DNA of 64,000 nucleotides, from contig NC_049994.1 in NCBI RefSeq assembly GCF_000003815.2, forward strand, positions 2,026,884 through 2,090,883, written 5' to 3'. Of the stretch, positions 19,440 through 31,200 are shown piece by piece. Below the pieces are notes generated by a model, which was not told where the DNA came from, searched no databases, and saw only the letters and a list, made by a program, of their open reading frames with translations. The stretch is from Branchiostoma floridae (Eukaryota > Chordata > Leptocardii > Amphioxiformes > Branchiostomatidae). Each line of letters opens with the position of its first letter. The stretch's first letter is position 1. The translations under genes and the position numbers were made by a program.

Positions 19440-19893
19440 CGACCCGTCTGCCTGGCCTGCACTTGGGTTTTTAAGGTGAAGGAGGGGTGTGCACGTCCTT
19501 CTCCACCCTCTCGTCCACTGGCACACTAGTCCTACAGGGGCAACTGTATGCAACGTGTAAGACGGCCCCAGCAGATGCAGGTTTGTTGTTTGGAGTTTCC
19601 GTCTCCTAGGAGGACTTCCGACCAAGGATGCAAGGGGTTCCTCCTACCCCTGACTCATGTGTCATGGCGGGTGCGTCATGCCCGAACATGCCCCTATGGC
19701 CTGTCACCACCACAAAGGCCTGTCACTGCCACTAGCCGCAGCTATGTACTCATTCACACCTGAGTTAGGCGAGGAAAGTCGTGTAAAGTGCCTTTCCCAA
19801 GGGCACAAGATCGGTGACACGGCAAGCGGATTTGAACCCCGGACCTCTCGGGCCTGGGACCAACGCGCTCCCGATCGTGCCACGCGGTCCCAC
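19440..19893 (-). mobile_element. tRNA-derived SINE
   Basis: On the - strand the head reads like a tRNA with GGGGTTCAAATCC as B box, followed by CTTGTGCCCTTGGGAAAGGC shared with the SINE at 6897. The GC-rich body extends to about 19440. Confidence 0.7.
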
Positions 19894-19931
19894 TATCCCT
19901 TAATACCGTGTGGGTATTAAACACTACGAAT

Positions 19932-20805
19932 ATAGGTTAGGCCATGTTGATTTCATTATATGGATGACATCCGCGCTCGCACCAATTTTCGGCCGTTTCC
20001 ACAAAAAAAAAAAAGGTTTCGACCACACAATGAATTGTGCAAAGCAGCTGTAAAATGAGCACAAATATTCCGTAGATAGAAAAAAAAGTACCAGAAAACA
20101 GATAACTAATCATAGTCTAATGCCATAGAATGCCAAAATAAATCCAATGTCAAAGAATAAGATGAAAGAAAAAAATCTACTGTTGGTACGGGGATGGTAC
20201 CAGTACAGAAAATTCAGGTCCCGTTCTGGTCCAGATGATCATTTTCAGGTCCGGACCTGAACCTTATTGTCTGTGGAAATTTGAGAACTGGCAACACTCA
20301 AAACAATGGTAATTGGTCAGCTTTCCTACAAAGGAATCTCTTTGGTGGATTATTGGACTCCCACTGGCATTTAAAAATCACATCTCCAAGTAATAAAGGC
20401 TAACTGTCTCTGTACCTTTGACTGTAGAAACTTGGTACAATTGACTATAAACTCTACTTGACTTCGCTCTTGTTGTCTTCTTGGCCCCCGGTAAGACCCC
20501 AAATGCCTGCTGACATAGTGTGTCCATTTTGTAATTGGCAAAACCTGTTCCTCTGATTGTTTTTCCAGGTCTGTTTTTTTTCGGATTGGTCCAAGAAGAA
20601 AAAAAAAAAGTATTGCACCTGTATAATGTACTGGTCCCTACACCTAACTGTTGGTATACCATACTATGTGTGTTTAGTCCTATGTTATACCTTCCTGGCC
20701 ACTTTGATTTCATATTGGAGGCAACTTTTTTTATTCGCTCGCTCGCATCAGTTTTGGAGTTCCCAGAGGATGTCATCCATATAATCAAATCAACATAGCC
20801 TTACC
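19932..20805. mobile_element. Long-TIR non-autonomous element, copy 1
   Basis: Left end TAGGTTAGGCCATGTTGATT, with ATTATATGGATGACATCC following, is repeated inverted at the right end (GGATGTCATCCATATAAT...AACATAGCC). The interior shares GTCAAGTAGAGTTTATA-type sequence with the second copy at 55987-56695. No transposase. Confidence 0.65.
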
Positions 20806-22297
20806 CTGCGGGTAAAGGTGAACTAGCGTTGCATCTGCATCTCCGATCCGGTCCCAGTTCTACATACTCTGTTTCCTTCTCTACGGAAAATACCCAATCT
20901 ATCTCAACAACGTGTCTTTAACTGTTGCCATTAAATCCGTTTTTTTTTTCTGTTTTGACTGGCAGTCGTCTCATTGACTCGAACACCTTTCCGACGCCCA
21001 TGTAACCTGCACCAACGGGGGTACCATTGTCTTAATACTCAGTATAGTCACATTGGGCTGGTGAGTGAACATGTACTTGGTACATAACTATGTGTTCATT
21101 AGCCTCTACCAGGCTCCATAGGTCGATATAAAAATAGTAGAAATTGATCAAATAAGGTCTAATAACTAAAGGTAAGAATTTAAATTAACATTTCTGCGAC
21201 GGCTCAAAATTTCTTAGAAAGACAAGATCTAAACTTTATATCTGTACAAAAGTTAATCCTTGCTGTAAATAAGTTACCTTCATTGCGTCTAAAAATAAAC
21301 CAACTGTAAGCTATTGTGTCAAGAGTGTTATCGTAATATACGAGTCTTCATACTGTATACTGTATAGTGATTTAATAAAAACTAGATAGATACCGTAGGG
21401 TACTAGTAGCGATCACCACGGGTCTGCCTACAGAAACAGACGAACCTTAAGTTAAGATGGTATTTCACTGCACTTGGGGAAAAGGTGCGGCACTGAGTGG
21501 TTCGTTCACTGTTGCACTGTTGTGCTGTTTTAAGTTTTTTTTTCTCATAACTTCGATACTGCGTATTACGTTAAAGTATGACTTAAAGAATAAACAAAAC
21601 GTAAGACAATTTGCAAAAAAAGAGTTAGTTTATGATTTTTCGTGTTGCCATGGCAACGGGTTTCTTAAAGGCATACTTTACGAAAAAACTAATTTTGGTA
21701 TAAACAATGGGATTTTAAGATTTTATTGTTAAAACTAAACTTCTTATCATATATCTGTATTATCTAACACATCTTAGTTGAACATTTATAATTAGATATT
21801 CATAAATTATGCTAATGTAATGACGTAATTGGTCAAAATCCAAGATGAAAAGTATAACCAGCTCATTTTCACTCGGATTTTATCACTTCTTTGTATTTAG
21901 TTACAGAAAACATTCATGTGAAGGTTTTAAATTTATTTTCATGGGGTTTTAACGTTATATGCTGAAAAAATGTATCTTAAGGCATTTAATGTTGTTAATC
22001 CAAGATGGCGGATAGCTAAACTACAGATGAAGTCATTTTATGACGTCATTTCGACGTCGTTGCGTTGGCCAAGGCCATAGCGCCATAAAAGCCCAGTCTG
22101 GATAGGGTTTAACATCTAAAAGCACATGCTACATTCATAAAATTCATAACAACAAGTCTTTTTGATTTTACCTGATTGCTTAGCTTTAACAATATCTTCA
22201 TCCATATTTTGTCCTAAACAATCATAATACAATCAGCACTTAAACTCTTCATAAAAAATCATCATTTTGCATATGCAGTATGTACTATTTGATGTCG
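20806..22297. other. Intergenic AT-rich DNA, no gene seen
   Basis: Holds a decayed dispersed repeat whose end is near 22095-22110 (CCCAGTCTGGATAGGG). No exon or RNA gene recognised. Confidence 0.4.
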
Positions 22298-22545
22298 TCA
22301 TAGCTTGGCACACTCTACATCGGTCTCAGACACGTGCGAACTGTTCTCCTCAGCCTGGGGTACGTCATCTGTTTCCATGGTGATATACTTAGTGACGTCA
22401 TTGCCCCTTGACACGTGCGGAGTGTTCTCCTCAGCTTAAGGCACGTCATCCGTTTCCATGGTGATATACTTAGTGAGGTCAATGCCTGCAGCCTTCACCA
22501 TGGTGGCAAACCGTGAGCTCGTATTGGCCAAAAGGGCAAGAGGGG
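22298..22545 (-). pseudogene. Orphan C-terminal fragment of an ABCC (MRP-type) transporter
   Basis: On the - strand the frame reads FDTPLALLANTSSRFATMVK then AAGIDLTKYITMETDD. This is the end of the second nucleotide-binding domain of ABCC transporters, where (E)FDTPxxLL...S.F..MV precedes a short tail. The tail holds an 81-bp (27-codon) in-frame tandem duplication, 22411-22491 and 22330-22410. The first unit carries TAA where the second has CAG, and the second runs on to TGA at 22298. No Walker or LSGGQ motif lies upstream on this strand, and no AG acceptor directly precedes the FDTP codons. It is therefore most likely an exon relic, or the last exon of a gene broken by rearrangement. Confidence 0.55.
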
Positions 22546-23693
22546 TGTCGAATGTGGAAAGTTGACGTTAGCCTAAGCTAGAAACATCGTAAGTTTCCCG
22601 GTTTTTTTTCGGTGCTGGGAGTGTAACCCGCCCACCCAATTCAATAGCGCACGCCGGATAATTTATCGGGGTTAGTTCTAATAACTAGCAGTAATAAAAA
22701 AAAAAGCCGGTTGGAAAGGTAGGCTGTCAGAGGAGGCCTACATGTATGCGCACCAAGAATGGTCTGGGTGAGTACAGTATTTTGTACTGCGCGGGCAAAT
22801 GTTACCCTCTGATGTCTAAATTCCCCTGCAAACTATCATCAATTTAGCCAGCGTGGTTAGTCTGGTAAGACTACTTTTGTAGAAATTTATAACTGGTATG
22901 CTTTAGCACAAGAAGGTAAGGGGGTTGCAGGGCCATTATAAAATCACAATTATAAGAGAATTGATATCGGGATATACATGCTTCTGCATGTATAAAGTGA
23001 TAAAAATGTACACTTTCTTCCTCTTGCAAACAACGTCATGGGTACAACACAGAACGCCACATGAGAACAAGCTACTGCTTCAGACAAGATTTTATTCATA
23101 ACATTGACAGCTATAATGGTTAATGGTGTATTATTTGCATAAGATAATATGGAGGTATGATTCAGGGCATGTGCTTGTTTTGAAAACATCAGAAAGCAGT
23201 GAGCTCTATACACAGGTAAGAAGTACTGAAACAGTATCTGATATGTGACGTTGAACTTATTCTCTGCTCAGTTCCTAGCGAAGCCAAAGAGACTGTACCC
23301 TCATACATAAGGGTGATATCCACCCTATCATATCAAGCAGGGAAAGCAAACGTCCCTTTGGACATAATTACTTGAACAAAGGATGACAAATATTAGTTGA
23401 AGCAAAATTTATTTACGGCGGAACAAGTGCAAAAATAACGCAAAACATATATTGTGATAAGTGAAAACCGAATATCATGAAAACCAACAAACTGTCATGT
23501 AAACTTGTTTGTTATCTTAACTTTGTATCCATAAACAAGGTATCAAAGAAACGACGGCGAGCATAAAGTTCTTGTCAAAAGTTGACACACAGATTCACAA
23601 CAACATTCTCCATTGACTCCCATTGTTGAAGACTCCGTCCGGTTGCCTCTAGTTTAGTGGCTGTAGTCCTCCATCTGACTACCCTGAGAAAGG

Positions 23694-23939
23694 AGTAAAG
23701 ACTGAATCATTATCTACGCTAATTAAGAACATGAAGTAAAGACTGGGTCATTATCTACGCTAATTAAGAACATGAAGTAAAGACTGGGTCATTATCTACG
23801 CTAATTAAGAACATGAAGTAAAGACTGGGTCATTATCTACGCTAATTAAGAACATGAAGTAAAGACTGGGTCATTATCTTCGCTAATTAAGAACATGAAG
23901 TAAAGACTGAATCCTTATCTACGCTAATTAAGAACATGA
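23694..23939. repeat. 41-bp minisatellite, six copies
   Basis: Six near-identical units of AGTAAAGACTGGGTCATTAT followed by CTACGCTAATTAAGAACATGA, with only a few substitutions between copies. Confidence 0.9.
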
Positions 23940-24057
23940 AGAACATGCTGTTTGTCACTTAAAGTCAGGGCAAACCGTCCTGTAGGATTTCAGGTGCGAT
24001 ATGTACCAGGACCGAATGCACTGGAAAGTTTATCTCCAAAAAGATTTTACTTTGGCA

Positions 24058-24133
24058 AATGGGAAGGAGTTTAGCCAGCAGAGAAGTGTTATTGGCCGAT
24101 GACACTCCTCTACTGGCTAAAGTCCTTCCCATT
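24058..24133. repeat. Imperfect hairpin, miRNA-precursor-like
   Basis: AATGGGAAGGA, TTTAGCCAG, AGAG and AGTGT on the left each pair with complements on the right in the same order, separated by single mismatches. The stem is about 34 bp with a 6-nt loop. It could be a pre-miRNA-like fold or a tiny MITE. Confidence 0.55.
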
Positions 24134-24935
24134 GGAGATTAGAGTTCGTCGACCTTATACCTCCCTGAAATATTAAAGTTTTGTAAATCTTATGAGAATG
24201 ACTTAGTATACACATTTACATGATTTATGCATGGTGATGTTCACTATTGACCAACATACACACGTCACTAGTAAAAAATTTCCATCATTAATCATTAAGC
24301 GGTTTTACAAAAATGAACATATTATGCAAGTTAGTTCCTCATTTGCACATTTGGTATCCGTATATGTTCCACCTATCATAATTTACATGTTTTACATTTA
24401 TTGAAGTCCAGTTATTAAAAACAATCGCGTTATACACATTTTAATTATGCAAATTAAGCCACCATTTGCATAACAGGTATATAATCAAAAACATCTTTGC
24501 CTAAGCTACATGCATGCCTAAAATGATGCCAATCCGTCAATCCTTTCTGCAGTCTTTTGAATGTTTTAAGAAAATGTCCCTGCAATTTAGAAATTTGCCC
24601 TATTTTGTCCTTACAAGACAAGACCATATCACGTCCGGGACAAGAGATACATAGAAAAAACTGCTATGATAGAATATTCTCATTAATTATGAAAATGTAC
24701 TCCTATTTTGCATAGTTAGTATTTCATTTTGTACATCATTGCCTAAGGTGCCTACATCTCAAAAATTATAAAAAATCCGTTGTTCCCCACGTGTGTTATG
24801 AAATAGTCCTTTTTACCAACAATCCTACAAATTTTGCAAACTGGGAACTAATTGGTACGGTCCACCCGCCTCGAAAGTGACGCGTGGGGGCCAGGGAGTC
24901 TGACCCGTGTGCCTTGTATGACAAAATAAATGTTT

Positions 24936-25252
24936 AAAAAATACGGGGGTTATTTACGTGACATTACACCTAAATTCGCGTCACATCGGACGTTAAATAC
25001 GTGACGTCCGACCTATTACAAACGCGTCACATGAAAGCGCAGCATACGTGATTTAATTGTATCGATAACTTAGTTAACGATCAATGACTACAAATTAAAC
25101 AGGACGTTACTTGTTCACCTACGACTTTTTAATCAGTCACGTATGCCGCACGTAAGTGTGACGTCTATGTAATACGTCGGACGTCACGTATTTGTCGTCC
25201 CATGTGACGTGAATTTAGATAAAACGTCACGTATATAGCTCCCGTATTTTTG
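24936..25252. mobile_element. Palindromic CGTCAC-rich MITE
   Basis: Arms of about 130 bp face each other: AAATACGGGGGTTATTTACG on the left against CGTATATAGCTCCCGTATTT on the right, with many ACGTGACGTCCGAC-type blocks inside. One arm is also present at 2966-3091. Confidence 0.7.
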
Positions 25253-25799
25253 AAACAAACGTATTGCCAAGATATGAGTCAAACACGGATCTGGGACACG
25301 GAAATTATGCCATAATATGTACCCTAAGTAAGTGGTCATATTTCGACGATGCCGCAAATAAGGCATGAAAGACCTTCTTCTGGTGGATATGAAGTCTGCA
25401 GTTCTGTGGTACAAGATCTCATAAGCATATCAAGTGGTTTTGTAAGCAAATTGTATCTCAAAGACCAATACTAGCTTTTGCTGTTGAGTTACCCAGTTTG
25501 ATAAATGATGTACTTGATAGATGCTCCAACCTGGTATAGGAATCCGATCGTACATGTTGCCACCCGATGAAAACACTTTCTCCCCAACTGTGCAGAGCCA
25601 TCTTTTCAAATAGCATTGGTTGACTATGTTGTACTGAAATGACAGGCATGTCGAGTCGGCACAACATGCTTCTGCACAGCCCTGGAGGGTGACACCAGGA
25701 GGACTGGATATGTCTGAACCTGGACCCCAACAATCAGTCCGGGGGACGTGGCGAAACGCTGATAATCCGCATGTTTCTGAAAAAGATGAATGAAGCTTG

Positions 25800-25990
25800 A
25801 AACCATCGTGTGTGGCGTAACTGGTAGAGCGTTCGGCTCAGAATCTATAGGTCCTGAGTTCGATCCCTGCCGTGCCCCCAGCGTTGTGCCTTTCCTCACT
25901 TCACCCAGGTGTAAACATGGATATCTGACTTCGGTCAGGGAGGTAAAAGACTACCTTTACCTTCTGTCTGTACCTTGTATGGGGCACTCT
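25800..25990 (+). mobile_element. tRNA-derived SINE
   Basis: TGTGGCGTAACTGGTAGAGC resembles an A box, and CCTGAGTTCGATCCC a B box, at normal spacing; then GCCGTGCCCC and a non-tRNA body. Confidence 0.7.
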
Positions 25991-26518
25991 TTATATAAAT
26001 TACAAAACTTGAGTGCAGTGCAACATTGTCCTAGTCTGTTAAAAAGCAAATAGAAAAAAAGCTTAAAAATTCGGTCACAAGCGCGCACGATTAACTGCGA
26101 TTTGCGCAGTACGTCATAAGTCGGGAACATTCGAGCGCAATAGTTGAAATATGTAATTCCCTGGTCACAAAGGTCGTAGTTCATCGTGCGATAAGGTCAT
26201 AAGACCGTGCCGGCGTCAATCGCTGGTAAATCAAAGTAAAACGGGGAGCCTCCTATGACGAAAAATAGGGCTGAATTGGATTTTGAACATGTATAAAGTT
26301 TCTCCATCGTCGTAAGTTTTTTTTTTATTGTCCCATATCAGACTTCATTACAGGGGGCATAGATTTGTAATGATGACGTTAATTATTCATATATCTTTAG
26401 CATGTTGTGATGGTTTCAGTTTTCCCTGATATTTTTCTTCAGGCTTTATTCAAACAAAATTCAACATCACATTACAAATCACAACAGTGCAATAGAAACA
26501 TTAATTACAAGCATGCCA

Positions 26519-26815
26519 GTACAACACGTTACTTATAACAATAACAGCTTATTCTCATTGAAACGTTTCCTAAAGCTATTTTAGGTTCGAAAAATAAATC
26601 AGCTAATTTTTTGTCAAAGTACCTGATTGTTCAGGAAATTCATTTAATTAACCATAAACAAAAGTGACAAGGTATTTTTAAAAACTCATTGGTCATGTAT
26701 TGCAGGGCTTTTTCCTTCGAAATGATATTATAGATATATCCGAAACTGTATATCATAGCTTTTGGAAACGTTTCAATGAGAATAAGCTGTTATAGTTATA
26801 AGTAACGTGTTGTAC
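26519..26815. mobile_element. MITE with 60-bp inverted ends beside the GON exon
   Basis: Left arm 26519-26580 (GTACAACACGTTACTTATAA...) is the reverse complement of 26753-26815, with 2-3 mismatches. The right end reaches into the splice donor hexamer of the exon at 26820. No clear target duplication seen. Confidence 0.75.
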
Positions 26816-26819
26816 ATAC

Positions 26820-28292
26820 CTTCTGAGGGTGTCAGATATATTTTCTCTCCATCGGGCCGGCAGTCACCACACCATCCACCACATCGGCCAGAGGCTACCT
26901 GAAAAAATGAAAAAAAAAAAAAAATTTCAATCAACATATAAAGGAGTATGTAAATGAAACATTTCTCTTGTTCATGATATTTAAGGATCTTGTTTTTTCT
27001 TGTTGATAATATTTCAAGATCTTAATATGTATTGTAGATGATATTTAAAGATCTTGCAGTTTGGGATTGGTTATACTGTGAATCCAGTATTGAGATTTAA
27101 GTGAAAGCTTTTGCTGCATGGATGCGCGGTAAACCTTACCACATTACCGAACAGTAAGTTATAGACAAACCTTTCTGTCCTCCGAGATAAACATGTCGTT
27201 GATGGTCAGATATCCTGGGTAGGTGGGACCCATGGCCCAGTGGACTTCTGGTGCTAGCTCAAGTCCCGTCCCAATCAGATCCACTTTGAACGTTCCCTTC
27301 GCACATCCCTGTGCAGCTGTATAACAGTCGCCTGCATGCCCGTAAGCAACATCGTTTGGCCCTGTTGTCATTAGAAATATATGTCACCTAAATTGACTTC
27401 CTTGGCAAAAGGTGAGCAAGTCAATCTAAAAAGTATCTATCATGATGGTGCAAATTGTTTGACCAACAAACGGTTGACCGATTACATCAATTATCCTGCG
27501 TCATCAAAAGGAAAAAGAAATATTTCTTTTTTTTTTCTCAGACTTGATGGCGCATTGACTTGAAGCATTCTTACGAGTCAGTCATCCATGGGTCATTAAT
27601 ATTTAGCACTACTTACGGGGCACATTACAAGTTACAATCTTATAGTAAGGTAATAACATGTTGAACTACCAGTGGTTTGAGCAAAGGTGTAGTCATTTCC
27701 AATAACTTCGATCCTGGACGTATGAAACTGGATTCTGAGCTTGCTGAACTTTGTGGTCCCGCGTCTGGCGAATGGTTGCTGAATAAAATATAGAAGAAAT
27801 CTTGATTGACACGACAAAAGTACAGCGACTTACGTAAATATTTCATCACAGTGACGCTGGCCTTACACGTGTGCTCCTTTAAAGTATAATCACTACGACA
27901 AATTTGTTGCACAAATATATTAATAGCAATTTAGTTCATCCTTCAACTTAACGTGGCCACTGTTGTGAGTAGTTATGATTTGCTACCAATAGTTTCACCT
28001 ACCTGTAATGGGCCGGTGCATTGGAACATATTTTGGTTTACCAGTCGATCGCCAAAGAAAATGGCATAGTTCTCATCGGGACCGGATGGTAGGGTCAGGA
28101 ACTCTTTGGGTTTCTCCGATGCCATGTCATGGCAATAGACGCGGAGGGATACATCACTGTCCGTGGAAAAAGGGTAAAGTGTGTACTCGCCGTCGTTGGT
28201 ATTGGAGCGTACAGATTTTGCTTCAGCGCACGATGTGGGCTTGTGGTCTGCATCATCATCATCGGTATGCTGCAGCGCAGGCGACTGCAAGC
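26820..28292 (-). CDS. GON domain (four exons)
   Basis: Exons 28003-28292, 27670-27778, 27171-27361, 26820-26898. Motifs in order: SCAEAKSV; DGEYTLYPF; LRVYCHDMASEKPKEFLTLP with ENYAIFF; GTTKFSKLRIQF and NDYTFAQTTG; YGHAGDCYTAAQGCAKGTFK then LIGTGL; and finally GRCGGWCGDC. This order matches the GON domain over about 200 residues with its cysteines kept. Exit phase is 1; a few C-terminal residues are unassigned. Confidence 0.85.
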
Positions 28293-31200
28293 CTGCAAGA
28301 GTTAGTATTATGTTAATATTAAATGCTGTGTCTAAGAATAAGTGATATGTTTGCCCCAGCCAAGACAATCATGATTTTAATATCTTATTCCACCATCTGG
28401 GATCAAACTGCAGACTGTATTATCAACTAATTAAAAACTTAGCGGCGGCAGCCATGCACCTGTTCTGTCATGCTCGCTCTGTTAATGACGGAGATGTTTC
28501 AAGTAGAACCATGATTGAAAAGGGGGTGTGGCTTCAGGATCGGTCCTTTTATACATGAGCCAAAAGTGTAAGAATTAGGTTTCCAGGCTTGTTCGCCAGC
28601 TACCAACGCCCTCTAGACCTGACAGATCAAATCAGATCGTTCCCTTCACTAAACTTGGAGTTTTTGTAAAGGTGGTTTATGCATCCCCCTTTTTTAACGA
28701 GATCAAAACAAGGTCATGATACCACTAGCACTTCAAGGCAATGAGCTAAGAAGTTGGAAATATTCTATGCTGTGGATATTTCTTTTAAAGGCCGATAAGT
28801 TGTAGACAGGACGGAAACAGTTGTCGTCGAGAGAATTACATAATTTAGCAGTCCGGGGAAAGAAACAGTTGCTGTAGAAGGACCTGCAAATCGGCAATTA
28901 AACAGTATAACGATGTGAGTTTGAAACAGTACCTAGTGTTGCGCTAAAGGCTCTCAGCGGAAGGAAAAGTAGTATGAGATCATTGGAGCAAAAGCCGTCG
29001 GTGCGTTATGAACTTCACACAGCTAGTGCAATGTTTAGTTCATATAGCACTGACAGAATTTGTTTCATTTTGTACTGATGAAGGCGACACATAGTCGCCG
29101 AAACGTTTACGGAAGAATTAAAAGAAGGTTTTGAAACGAAGAAGACTTTACAGCATTAATCTTATAGCGTTCATTAGTAATCACTCTACACAGTCTACAG
29201 CCATAATTTATAGTCTTCACTAGTTATCACTCTACAGCCATAATTTATAGTCTTCATTAGTAATCACTCTACAGCCATAATTTATAGTCTTCATTAGTAA
29301 TCACTCTACAGCCATAATTTATAGTCTTCATTAATAATCACTCTACAGCCATAATGTATAGTCTTCACTAGTAATCACTCTACAGCCATAATTTATAGTC
29401 TTTACTAGTAATCACTCTACAGCCATGATTGATAGTCTTCACTAGTAATCACTCTACAGCCATAATTTATAGCCTTTACAAGTAATCACTTTACAGCCAT
29501 AATTTATAGTCTTTACTAGTAATCACTCTACAGCCATGATTGATAGTCTTCACTAGTAATCACTCTACAGCCATAATTTATAGCCTTTACAAGTAATCAC
29601 TTTACAGCCATAATTTATAGCCTTTACTAGTAATCACTCTACAGCCATAATGTATAGTCTTCTCTAGTAATCACTCTACAGCCATAATTTATAGTCTTCA
29701 CTAGTAATCACTTTACAGCCATGATTTATAGCCAAGAAGCTGACCTCACCTTTACACGCATCGCGCGCTGTGACGATCTGTTTTTGAGTCATGGCGTAGT
29801 TGTACAGTTGCAGGCAGGCGATACGACCCGCGAAGTACCGAGGATCATCTTCGTCCTGGGCCCTCACCGCCACCCGGACAGGATGCTGACTTGCAACTTC
29901 GGTAACCCCGATGTATTGTTCACGTGCCAGTTCCCCGTTGCTCCAGAGGGAGGCCACTCCTGTTGTGCTGTCGTAGGTTCCACCAACGTAGTTCCAGGCG
30001 TCCAGTTGCAGCACTCTTGCAACTACGTGATCTGAAAAAGGCCCATCTCTGCCTACCGGCCTACAACATACAAGGATAATTCTATTCAATTCAAAAATGA
30101 GAATAATAAATTGATCTGGCTTTAGATAAATAAACAAAAAAACAGGTATCTTTACACTAGACAAGCAACTCAGCGGGGGCGGCCAATTCCTGTACTAACA
30201 AAACTCTCATGGCAAAATATTTTCCCTATATTGACCAGCGTATTTAGTTTAGTAGAGACGAAAACGTACCGCAACTGCAGGTCATGTGGTTGGTACTGCC
30301 AAAAGTGCAGTGCCCAGTACCAGGTATTGGGGTTGGTACCGACGTAGTCGAAGATCGGTCCATCCTCTCCGGTAGGATAGACGTGTGCCAGTATGGTGAA
30401 GGAGTAGCGCACGTCCAATTTGCCGTTGTTGGGAATGTCGATGTAGGAATTTGCAGTTCCAGAAAACAAGAAAGCTCCGTCGGCGTCGTCATACGGACCT
30501 GCGACTAACTGGGTCCCCGTTGCTGTCCCGTCGTTTCCGTTTCCGGTGATGTCTGATGCTCCAAACCGTGCGTTCAAGGGCCATAAACCTACCGCATCAG
30601 TCGTAGCTGCAGGGACGGCTGTAGTACTAGTAGCTGAAACTGAGATTTGTTTATATATTTGTGCAAGGAGAAAGCACATAATACATGATACAATATACAA
30701 TAGTCACGGGTGTAGGAGAGAAATATGTCAACAGAATCTGTAATCTAACACTACAGAGTGCCTGCTACTTTACCAGTAACCAATATGACAGCCTTGTGGA
30801 CCAGGTCATTGCCTTTATTTGTTTGGGCAAGAAGAGCAGGAAACGGGGCAAAAACAATTACATGTTTCCCTCCCATGAATGCAAACACGAAATGTAACAG
30901 GGCACAGACTATCAATGCACTCATGTAGAATACTTAGAAAAAATCTAAGAAAGGGCTGTGAAAAGTCACCTACGTGAGGTTTAGTGGGTGGTAAAGTCTG
31001 CCTTCTATATTGTATCTTTAGAAACTTTCGGCCAGTTTGGTACGGTGCAAAGGTCAACACTACAGCAGAACGAACTCTTGCTGTCCCCCTTGACTAGTAG
31101 GTCAAATGTCACCAAACTTATATATCAGACTGCCTAGGACACCTCAAATATTCTAACTGAGCTAAAAGTCTATTTAAAATTTGAAAAATAGCTAAAACCG

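Noticed and set aside
20378-20788. 136-codon - strand frame
   Set aside because: Lies wholly inside the long-TIR element; its relative at 56062-56415 shares DNA but not a conserved protein frame.
23600-23690. Candidate last exon of the LamG-GON gene
   Set aside because: An acceptor CTTTCTCAG at about 23690 gives only Gly-stop in the required phase; an alternative AG gives 34 unconvincing residues. Not strong enough to annotate.
23694-23939. Possible CRISPR-like array
   Set aside because: Units are contiguous without unique spacers, so it is a minisatellite in a eukaryotic genome.
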